Positions 7,813 through 16,075 of a stretch of DNA of 34,405 bases are shown piece by piece. The stretch is from Bacteroidales bacterium UBA6244 (GTDB lineage Bacteria; Bacteroidota; Bacteroidia; Bacteroidales; F082). Both the position numbers and the translations under genes were made by a program. Location: the NCBI GenBank assembly GCA_002440885.1, contig DJVY01000078.1, forward strand, positions 3,824 through 38,228, read 5' to 3'. Within the stretch, counting starts at the first letter, position 1. Each line of letters opens with the position of its first letter. The notes beneath the pieces were generated by a model that ran no database searches, had not been told where the DNA came from, and was given only the letters and a program-made list of their open reading frames with translations.

Positions 7813-10800
7813 TTATTTACTGTTATAAAGCCAGACACGCATCAGCGAGAGCAGTTTTTCGTTATCCACAGGTTTGGCCAGATAATCGTTTGCGCCAGCT
7901 TCAATGGCTTTAATCCGGTCTTCTTTCATAGCTTTGGCCGTCAGCACGATAATGGGCAGGTTTCGGTACTTTTCCTGCGCACGAATTCTGCGTATGGCTG
8001 TCAGTCCATCCATTTCCGGCATCATTACGTCCATGAGTATGATATCGATGTCGGGGTTTTTTGCCAGCCTGTCCAGGGCAATTATTCCATTTTCGGCCTC
8101 AATTACTTTTAAATGACGGTCTTCAAGAATTCTGGTCAGTGCAAACACATTACGCATGTCATCGTCTACCACCAACACCGTTTTGTTTTCGAAGACGGCC
8201 TCTTTGTTGTAAAGTCTCTTGATGATTTTCTTTTTGCTCTCCGACATGTCGTCTACCACGCGGTGAAGAAAAAGTGCTGTTTCATCAAGCAACCGACCAT
8301 CCGACATGGTTCCTTTTATGATGATGGACTTGGTGTAGCGTTGTAGTTCTTTGGTTTCTTCCTTGGTCAGTTCACGGGCTGTGTAAACGATGATGGGGGG
8401 TAGTTTTTTCTTGTATTTGGTATTGATTTTCTTAACCAGCTCGATACCCGACATGTCGTGCAGGCCTAAATCAAGTACCACACAATCGTAGTTGTTTTTC
8501 CCTATCAGCTCGAGGGCTTTTTTTCCTGATCCGGTGAGACTCAGATTCACATCCTTGCCACCGAGCATTTTGCTTATCAAAATGCTATTGTCTTCGTCAT
8601 CTTCAATGATGAGGAGGTCTTTTACATTTTTGTTGATGTGAACCGAGATTTTATCCAATGCGGCATCGATATCCTCTTGTTTTATTGGTTTTGTCAGATA
8701 TCCGATGGCCCATTTTCGGAACATGGATGAGTCAGGGTCAAGCGATGACATCATTTGTACCGGAATATGCCTGGTCTCAGGGTTTTCTTTCAGTGCTTCC
8801 AGCACTTTGTAACCATCAATTCCGGGCAACATAATATCCAATATGATGGCATCAGGACGGTATTTTTCGGTTAAAAACAATCCGTTTTCTCCACTTCCTG
8901 AAACCAAGACCTTAAAGCCCGCTTCATGACATTTTTTTTGTAGGTCGGCGGCAAGAATCATGTCATCTTCTATGATAAGAATAACCTGGTCGCCTTTTTC
9001 CAATTCCTCCCTGTCGTCCTGTATAAAAACCAAATCGTCATCATATTTTTGTACTACAGGAGCAACGAACTCCGGTTTTACTTCTTCAATTCTGCTTATC
9101 TGGGGGGTACTAACAACAGGAGTCTCTGCCTCATCGGCTGAATCGAAGTTTGCGGGGATACATACCACGAAAGTAGAGCCTGCCTGAGGTTCGCTCTTAA
9201 CAGTGATGGCTCCGCGAAGAAGTCTTACCAGCTCACGCGAGATGCTAAGTCCAAGCCCTGTCCCGCCATAGTTTCTCGAAATGCTGCCATCCACTTGCTT
9301 GAAGGCCTCAAATATTTCAGCTTGTTTTTCTGCCGGAATTCCGATACCTGTATCTGTCACTGTTATACACAGCTGCTCCGATTTTTCACCTGCATACTTA
9401 AAGTTAATGGTTACACCACCTGTGGAGGTAAACTTCAGGGCGTTAGAGACCAGATTTTTAAGTATTTGGTGAATTTTTTGCCTGTCGTTATAAAATGTTG
9501 CTTCGGGCGATGCGGAGATTTCTGTTTTGAGGTAAAGTTTTTTCTGCTCAGCAACGGGTTTAAATAATCCGGTGATATCGGCTTCTAAATCTTCAATGCT
9601 GATTGGCTCAGGGTTAACGATCATTTTTCCGGCCTCAATTTTTGATAAATCGAGGATGTCGTTTATCAGGTTGAGGAGTTCGTTTCCGCTGCTGTAGATA
9701 ATCCTTGCGCTTTCTATCTGGTTGTTGGTCAGGTTTTTACCTCTGTTTTCACTCAGGTCTTTCGACAAGATTAACAGCGAATTGAGCGGCGTGCGGAGCT
9801 CATGCGACATGTTGGCCAGAAACTCTGATTTGTATTTGCTGGCTATTTCCACTTCGCGGGCTTTTTGTTCAACAACACTTTTTGCTTTTTCCAACTCAAC
9901 GCTGTTGCGCATAACTTCGTTTCGTTGAATTTCCAAATCGTGCGTTCTTTCTTCCAGTTCTTCATTGGTTACGCGAAGCTCTTCTTGCTGCGCCTGAAGT
10001 TTTGCTTCATTTTCACGCAGTAACTGGGTTTGTTCTTCCAGTTCGGCATTGGTCGTCCGCAGTTCTTCCTGTTGCACAGCCAGTTCTTCAGCTTGTTGTT
10101 GTGTTGTTTCGAGAAGTTCTTTTAGTTGTTGTCGCGATTGTGAAACATGCAAGCCTATGGAAATCACCTCTTTTACACTCCTGAAAAAGTCGAGGTGCTC
10201 TTCCTTAAAGGTGTTGGCAGTTACAAGTTCAATTACACCCAGGTTGATGTTGCTAAATTTTAAAGGGAGGATAATGAGCTCGTTGGGAGATAACGTGCCG
10301 GTTGAGGTGAAGGTAGTGTATTTTTTATCGTTGAGTGCCGTAATGTGCACCAATTGATCCTGTCCGGCTGCTTCCCCCACTATTCCATCCACCGAGGAGA
10401 TGTTAACCTGATTTAATTCAGGATTCATACCCAAGCTGCTCCGTAATACAAAGGTGTCAGCTTCTCTGATGTAAAAATTCCCGCCCAGTGATTTGGCATA
10501 GGCTACTAAAAATCTAAGGGTTTTTTCAGAAAACTGCTCTAATGATAATTCTCCGCTAATACCTGTGTTTAATTGGTTTAATCCCGATGAAAGCCATGTT
10601 TCTCTTTCATTTTTAAGCTTGTTTTTTTGCAGATTTTCGGCCATCACATTGAGGGCAATTACCAGATCATCTTTTTCCGATCGGGGGTTTATTTTAACTG
10701 AATATTCCCCATTTGAAATGGTTTTGGCGTGTGTAATCATGCCTTTCATGCTGATTACTATTTCATTAAATGCCTCAAAAAGCTGTCCGATCTCGTCGTG

Positions 10801-11595
10801 TGAGGGTTTTCTCAAATCTATATCCAGGTTACCTTGGGCGATTTGTTGCGATTGTGAAACCAGACTTCGCAGCTGTTTGTGCAAATATCCCGATAATTTG
10901 TTGATGGTAAAAATGGTGAAAAGAACCAGTAAAATGAGCAAGAAAGCACTGCTGTAAAACTGAAGTCTCATTCCAAAATCGGTTGCTTCATTTATTTTTT
11001 CCGAAAAATCGTTATAGAATTGACGGATTACATCGGCTTCGGAATTTATTATCGTAAGCGTTTCGGGAGAAGGGTTTGATTTATAGTGCATAAGTTGCTT
11101 CACAATATGGTCGCCGGTACGGTAGCCCTGCGCTGCGATATCAAAGGTCTCCACCAGAATCTCAAAGTTCATTTGTATGAACAGCCGGGTTCTGTCAGAA
11201 AAAAGGTTTACCGCATTCCGGTCGTGATGAAGAGGTACTTTGTAATAATCCCAGAATATTTCACGCATCTCATGCCTGGATGTATTTTGAACCACACTAT
11301 CGATATTGACCATAAGGGAGGCCAGTCGGTTAGCCTGATTGATGTTTGAAATGCTTTGTTGATATTCCAGGGTGTCGCCGGAGCTCAGGTATGAATAAAA
11401 GGAAGCAAGACCCGTCTCGAACAATTGCGTATGCAGCCGTTCCGCATCAATGAGGGAGGTGTACACGCTGGTGGTGTTTAACATAAACGTCGAGAAGGCG
11501 TAATAAAGTAAAAAGTTCACCAGCACGATGAAAAGAATGACCAGCAATTTAAACCTGATTTTCAGGTTGTACAACCAGTTTTTTAGTTTGCTCAT
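7813..11595 (-). CDS. Membrane hybrid histidine kinase, helical sensor-HAMP-GAF-coiled coil-HisKA-HATPase-3xREC
   Basis: A 1260-aa multi-receiver sensor kinase. Membrane helices near residues 15-36 and 214-235 enclose a mostly helical periplasmic domain of about 175 residues, resembling CHASE3/four-helix-bundle sensors. HAMP (about 238-285) is followed by a second HAMP-like unit (about 289-325), a GAF-like domain (about 340-485) and a coiled coil (about 488-590) with two QQEEL units spaced 28 residues apart (508 and 536). HisKA has His598 in SHELRTPLNS; HATPase_c has DTGIGIP and GGTGLGLSI. Three receivers follow with phospho-acceptors Asp920, Asp1042 and Asp1189. The middle receiver has Lys1094 followed by Gly rather than the usual Pro. 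Its C-terminal 750 residues closely resemble the 1461-aa neighbour, which indicates duplication. The signal is not known. Confidence 0.93.
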   Translation of the reverse strand: MSKLKNWLYNLKIRFKLLVILFIVLVNFLLYYAFSTFMLNTTSVYTSLIDAERLHTQLFETGLASFYSYLSSGDTLEYQQSISNINQANRLASLMVNIDSVVQNTSRHEMREIFWDYYKVPLHHDRNAVNLFSDRTRLFIQMNFEILVETFDIAAQGYRTGDHIVKQLMHYKSNPSPETLTIINSEADVIRQFYNDFSEKINEATDFGMRLQFYSSAFLLILLVLFTIFTINKLSGYLHKQLRSLVSQSQQIAQGNLDIDLRKPSHDEIGQLFEAFNEIVISMKGMITHAKTISNGEYSVKINPRSEKDDLVIALNVMAENLQKNKLKNERETWLSSGLNQLNTGISGELSLEQFSEKTLRFLVAYAKSLGGNFYIREADTFVLRSSLGMNPELNQVNISSVDGIVGEAAGQDQLVHITALNDKKYTTFTSTGTLSPNELIILPLKFSNINLGVIELVTANTFKEEHLDFFRSVKEVISIGLHVSQSRQQLKELLETTQQQAEELAVQQEELRTTNAELEEQTQLLRENEAKLQAQQEELRVTNEELEERTHDLEIQRNEVMRNSVELEKAKSVVEQKAREVEIASKYKSEFLANMSHELRTPLNSLLILSKDLSENRGKNLTNNQIESARIIYSSGNELLNLINDILDLSKIEAGKMIVNPEPISIEDLEADITGLFKPVAEQKKLYLKTEISASPEATFYNDRQKIHQILKNLVSNALKFTSTGGVTINFKYAGEKSEQLCITVTDTGIGIPAEKQAEIFEAFKQVDGSISRNYGGTGLGLSISRELVRLLRGAITVKSEPQAGSTFVVCIPANFDSADEAETPVVSTPQISRIEEVKPEFVAPVVQKYDDDLVFIQDDREELEKGDQVILIIEDDMILAADLQKKCHEAGFKVLVSGSGENGLFLTEKYRPDAIILDIMLPGIDGYKVLEALKENPETRHIPVQMMSSLDPDSSMFRKWAIGYLTKPIKQEDIDAALDKISVHINKNVKDLLIIEDDEDNSILISKMLGGKDVNLSLTGSGKKALELIGKNNYDCVVLDLGLHDMSGIELVKKINTKYKKKLPPIIVYTARELTKEETKELQRYTKSIIIKGTMSDGRLLDETALFLHRVVDDMSESKKKIIKRLYNKEAVFENKTVLVVDDDMRNVFALTRILEDRHLKVIEAENGIIALDRLAKNPDIDIILMDVMMPEMDGLTAIRRIRAQEKYRNLPIIVLTAKAMKEDRIKAIEAGANDYLAKPVDNEKLLSLMRVWLYNSK

Positions 11596-11655
11596 ACCTG
11601 TATTTTTATCAAAAACTATATAATTCTCTGCCTCAAGGCAGATTGAAATCGGTGT

Positions 11656-14600
11656 TTAATAAAGCCACACCCGCAAAAGCGACAGTAATTTGTCTTTCTC
11701 AACGGGTTTGGAAAGGTACTCATTTGCCCCGGCAGCAATACATTTCTCGCGATCCTCTTTCATGGCTTTGGCCGTGAGTGCAATGATGGGCATTTTTTTG
11801 TATTCTTTCAGTTTCCTGATTTCGCGCATGGCCTCGTAGCCGTCCATTTCAGGCATCATGATGTCCATCAAAATCAGGTCGATGTCTTTGTTGGCCTTGA
11901 GCTTTTCGATGCCTTCGCGTCCGTTTTTACCGATAACGACCTGGGCTTTGTGGTTCTCGAGCAGACTGCTGATGGCGAATACATTACGCATGTCGTCGTC
12001 AACCACAAGGATGGTTTTGCCTTCGAGTACATTTTCTTTTCCATGAAAAGGTTCAATCATTTCCTTTTTCTCACGTGGCAATTTTGATTCTACCTGATGC
12101 AAAAACAAGGTTGTTTCAGCCAAAAGACGTTCAAAGGAGTGAGCTCCTTTCAGGATAATGCTCTGAGAATGCTTTTGTAGCAAATCAGTTTCATCTTTGG
12201 TCAACTCCCTTCCGGTATAAATCACGATTGGGAGATTTGGAGAAAGATGTTTTTCGTTGATGATGTCGAGGAGCTCAAATCCGGTCATGTCTTGCAACCC
12301 CAGATCCAGGATCATACAGTCAAATGTTTCTTTTTCAAGCAACTCGATGGCACTCTGGCCTGATGGTACATCTGTGATTTCAATGTTATCGCCCTTCAGC
12401 AGGTTGATAATACTTTTTCGGGTGATGGTCTCGTCTTCAACAACCAGCAACCGGCGGATGGGTTTGCTGATAAGCAGTTCTATCTTGTCGAACACTTTGT
12501 CGATTTCTTCTTTTAGCACAGGTTTAGTCAGGAAACCTATTGCACCCATCTTCAGTGCGTTGATGTTGCGGTCGCTGGCCGACATAAAATGCACGGGGAT
12601 ATGTCTGGTTTTAGGATTGAGTTTAAGTTTTTCCATCACCTCATACCCGTTCATGCCCGGGAGTCCGATGTCGAGGATTATGGCTTTTGGCAGATGATAG
12701 TCGGCCAAATAAAGCCCTTGCTCGCCATTGGACGCAATAAGCGCTTTAAATTTATGGTCGTGAGCCAGACTGAGCAATACCGAAGCAAATTTTTCATCAT
12801 CCTCGATGATGAGCACAACACGATCCTTTTCAAAAATGTTGTTTCTGTCGTCGTTGTATGTTAGCTCGCTTTCATCTGCTTGTGCGGATTCTTCCTTGGC
12901 TTGATCTTCTTTCTTTTCGCTACTCTTTGTCAAAGGAGACGCCATGGCGTCCTTGAACTGAATATCCTCCTCTGCTTGATCAACAGTTTCAGGCAGCATA
13001 AAGGGCAGGATCAGGGTGAACGTTGAACCTGCACCTTCTTTGCTCGAAAGGTGCATTTCTCCTCCTAAAAGTCGCGAAAAGTTTTTGCTGATACTCAATC
13101 CTAATCCGGTACCTCCGTAACGTCTGCTTGTAGTTCCGTCGGCCTGCTTAAAAGCTTCAAAAATAAGCTCTTGTTTGTCTTCCGGTATGCCGATACCCGT
13201 GTCGTTTACAGCGATGGCGATACAGTTTTCATTGTTTAGATCAGGATTATTAAACTTTAGTTCGGCCTTTGGTTTTGCGACAATCAGGTTAACTGCCCCT
13301 TTTTCTGTAAATTTAATAGCATTTGAAAACAGGTTTTTTACAATTTGCTGAACACGTTGGGTGTCGGTAACAATGAACTCAGGAAGACCTTCCTCAATTT
13401 GTGTACCGAGGCTTAACCCTTTCGTTTTCATTACTTCTTCGAATGAATCTTGCACAAAGGCTTGTAAATCTACCAAATACAAACGTTCTGGCTCAAGCTC
13501 AATTTTTCCGGATTCAACTTTTGAAAGATCCAGGATGTCGTTGATCAGGTTAAGCAAATCGTTTCCGGAGCTATGGACTGTTTTAATAAACTGGAGCTCC
13601 TTGTCGTCGAGGTGGCTTTTTTTGTTCTCTGCCATGAGCTGCGACAACACGATAATGCTGTTGAGCGGGGTGCGCAATTCGTGCGACATGTTGGCAAGAA
13701 ATTCTGACTTGTATTTGCTCGCCAGTTCCAGGTCATGTGCTTTTCGTTCAATATCCTTGCGCGCTGCTTCAAGTTGAAGGTTTTTCTTTTTAATGGCATC
13801 GCGTTGAATTTCAAGTGCTTTCGTTCTTTCTTCGAGCTCTTCGTTGGTTACACGGAGCTCTTCTTGTTGTTCCTGGAGGTTTTCTTCCGAAATGCGCAGG
13901 GCGTTGGTTTGTTCCTGCAATTCTTCGTTGGTTTGACGAAGTTCCTCTTGTTGTACCTCAAGTTCGTTGGCTTGTTCTTGTGTCCGGGCCAGAAGCTCAA
14001 TCACCCTCAGGTGGGCCAGAAGCGTGATGATGGCCAAAGTGGTGTCGCTCACCGCCTGATCGATAAATTTCAGGTGGGCTTCGGTTGGGTGGTTAATCAT
14101 GCCGAGCTGCATTACCCCGATTGTTTCATTGTTTTTGGTTAAAGGCACAAGCACCAAATGGCGCAATTTAGTCTCCGCCAAACCGTAGTTGAATACGGGA
14201 AAGTCGGTGTCATTTAAATCCGAAACAATGATTCTCTTTTTGTCGACAAATGTTTGGCCTATAATGCCTTCGCCCGGAGCAAAACTTTTAAGTCTGTTTT
14301 TGTCTTCATCGCTTACAGCAAAAGCAGAAGCGATTTTAAGTTTTTTTCCATCGAAAAGATAGCAAAGGCCTGTTTGAGCATTCAGGTATTGGCAGAAGAA
14401 GCTGATAATGGTCTGCATCAGGCTGTCGATGGTTTCGTGTTCTTTCAGTTCTCCGTCAAGGTTGTTGAGGCCTGATTTCAGCCAGTTTTCTTCCTGTGAA
14501 CGTATGGCATTGTCGCGCAGGGTTTCTGTCATTTTAAAGAGAGCTTTTCCCAGGGCATCATTTTCGCTGCGTGGAGTAATCACTGTGGCATAATCTCCTT

Positions 14601-16041
14601 TCGCAATTTGGTTGGCTTGCTCCACTACCGATCGCAGGCTTTCGATCATCTGGTTGATTGAACTCCCCAGAATATCCTCTTTGCTTCTGATTTCAACCAT
14701 TTCGCTGTAATCGCCTTTCGACATTTGCTTGGCCACATTAGCATAAGCACTCAGGGAAGTTACCAAACGGCTAAAGGTATTGCGCATATCTCCTACTTCG
14801 TTTTTTGGCGCTTTAATGGTTTTCGATTCCAGCTTCCCAACGGCGACCTCTTTACCCCACGACGACAGTTGTTTAATTGGGTTCACAAACCATCTGGTTA
14901 CCAGTAAGGCAATGAGCATAACCGTTAAAACAGTGATAATGAGCGACAATTTCGCAATGTCGCTGAGGCGGCGGGCGTTTTCAAACGCTTCCGTATGTTC
15001 AATTTCTTCAACCAAGGCCCAGTTCACGCCATAAGGTTCAAGCAAGTCGATATGGCGGTACACCCCCATCACATATTTTCCCTGATTGTCTGAGTTGTAG
15101 TTTGAAACTTTTTCTTCGTCTATCTCTTTCGATTTAAGGTAATTAATGTCGTCTTTGTGTAGGAGATAATCTTTCCATTCACGGGTTTTTTCGTTGACTA
15201 ACTTTGTGTTAAGTATAGCTGTTTTGTCTCCAAAGCGAGGCACTGATCTCAGCAAAAAGTCTTCGCCTATCAGAAAAGCTTGTCCGGTTTCACCGTATCC
15301 TGCTTCCTGCTGCATCATTTTGTTGATGCCATCCATTGTAATTTGAAGGGCAAGAACGCCAAAAACTTCCTGATCTTCAGCCCTTACAGGCATGGTAAAA
15401 AAGCCTGACACGACATTATAACTCGGAGTAAAATGTTCCAGATCGCTAAAGAGTATTTGATCAGTTTCCTTTGATTTTCTTACGGTCTGGCTTAATAAAC
15501 CTGATACCATCTGACCTTCAAAGATGTTTTGTCCCAAAATATTCTCGTTTTTTACTGAGAAAAGTACATTCCCCGAATTATCGATAAATAGAATATTGTA
15601 TAAATTGTTCTCTTTGAGAGGTTTGTTAAATTCAATCCGGAGTTTATCGGCCAATTCATGATAGAGAGGTGTCCGGGTATATTCCGATGGGGTAAGTCCG
15701 CTGGCAGTGTATTCTTTTTCCAGTTCATGAAAGATGTCAAGACGGGCAGGGGAGGAGGCCGTGATTTCGAGCAGGTCGATGGCGCTGATAAAGTAGGTGC
15801 TGATGTATTTCACCCTGATCAGGGATGAGGAATTTAGTGATTTATCGGCCAGAATGGTAAGTCCCTGATAAGCCACCAAATAATTGATGTAACTTACCGA
15901 CAACAGTGGGATGAACGAAATGGCCAAAAACCAGATAAGCAAGCTTTTGCCAACACCAATATACCGCCATGAGGAGATAGAGTGTTTTAGTTTTTCCCAT
16001 GAAGAGGCCTCGTTATAGTTTACATAGTTTTTTTTTTCCAT
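11656..16041 (-). CDS. Membrane hybrid histidine kinase, dCache-polyHAMP-GAF-coiled coil-HisKA-HATPase-3xREC
   Basis: A 1461-aa sensor kinase. A first membrane helix (about 30-55) and a second (about 362-384) bracket a periplasmic domain of about 300 residues. That domain contains IDNSGNVLFSV, FGVLALQIT and QAFLIGEDFLLRS, typical of dCache ligand sensors. HAMP (about 386-437) is followed by two further HAMP-like helical units (about 438-470 and 475-510), then GAF (about 530-680). A coiled coil (about 685-775) has QQEEL units at 697 and 725. HisKA has His787 and HATPase_c has DTGIGIP. Receivers 1-3 carry phospho-acceptors Asp1124, Asp1246 and Asp1393; receiver 2 has Lys1298-Gly instead of Lys-Pro. 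The gap to the next kinase is 60 bases with a small hairpin-like sequence (11628-11641), so co-transcription is likely but differential expression is possible. Confidence 0.93.
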   Translation of the reverse strand: MEKKNYVNYNEASSWEKLKHSISSWRYIGVGKSLLIWFLAISFIPLLSVSYINYLVAYQGLTILADKSLNSSSLIRVKYISTYFISAIDLLEITASSPARLDIFHELEKEYTASGLTPSEYTRTPLYHELADKLRIEFNKPLKENNLYNILFIDNSGNVLFSVKNENILGQNIFEGQMVSGLLSQTVRKSKETDQILFSDLEHFTPSYNVVSGFFTMPVRAEDQEVFGVLALQITMDGINKMMQQEAGYGETGQAFLIGEDFLLRSVPRFGDKTAILNTKLVNEKTREWKDYLLHKDDINYLKSKEIDEEKVSNYNSDNQGKYVMGVYRHIDLLEPYGVNWALVEEIEHTEAFENARRLSDIAKLSLIITVLTVMLIALLVTRWFVNPIKQLSSWGKEVAVGKLESKTIKAPKNEVGDMRNTFSRLVTSLSAYANVAKQMSKGDYSEMVEIRSKEDILGSSINQMIESLRSVVEQANQIAKGDYATVITPRSENDALGKALFKMTETLRDNAIRSQEENWLKSGLNNLDGELKEHETIDSLMQTIISFFCQYLNAQTGLCYLFDGKKLKIASAFAVSDEDKNRLKSFAPGEGIIGQTFVDKKRIIVSDLNDTDFPVFNYGLAETKLRHLVLVPLTKNNETIGVMQLGMINHPTEAHLKFIDQAVSDTTLAIITLLAHLRVIELLARTQEQANELEVQQEELRQTNEELQEQTNALRISEENLQEQQEELRVTNEELEERTKALEIQRDAIKKKNLQLEAARKDIERKAHDLELASKYKSEFLANMSHELRTPLNSIIVLSQLMAENKKSHLDDKELQFIKTVHSSGNDLLNLINDILDLSKVESGKIELEPERLYLVDLQAFVQDSFEEVMKTKGLSLGTQIEEGLPEFIVTDTQRVQQIVKNLFSNAIKFTEKGAVNLIVAKPKAELKFNNPDLNNENCIAIAVNDTGIGIPEDKQELIFEAFKQADGTTSRRYGGTGLGLSISKNFSRLLGGEMHLSSKEGAGSTFTLILPFMLPETVDQAEEDIQFKDAMASPLTKSSEKKEDQAKEESAQADESELTYNDDRNNIFEKDRVVLIIEDDEKFASVLLSLAHDHKFKALIASNGEQGLYLADYHLPKAIILDIGLPGMNGYEVMEKLKLNPKTRHIPVHFMSASDRNINALKMGAIGFLTKPVLKEEIDKVFDKIELLISKPIRRLLVVEDETITRKSIINLLKGDNIEITDVPSGQSAIELLEKETFDCMILDLGLQDMTGFELLDIINEKHLSPNLPIVIYTGRELTKDETDLLQKHSQSIILKGAHSFERLLAETTLFLHQVESKLPREKKEMIEPFHGKENVLEGKTILVVDDDMRNVFAISSLLENHKAQVVIGKNGREGIEKLKANKDIDLILMDIMMPEMDGYEAMREIRKLKEYKKMPIIALTAKAMKEDREKCIAAGANEYLSKPVEKDKLLSLLRVWLY

Positions 16042-16075
16042 GCTAATATCTCTTATGCCAGACAGCCTGACAGGG

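Noticed and set aside
11628..11641. Palindrome CTGCCTCAAGGCAG between the two membrane kinases as a terminator
   Set aside because: The stem is only about five pairs with a four-base loop and no T tract follows on the minus strand, so termination is unlikely.
12257..14142. Several plus-strand open frames of 90-146 codons opposite the 1461-aa kinase
   Set aside because: The minus strand encodes intact receiver, kinase and coiled-coil domains here; the plus-strand peptides are low-complexity shadows.
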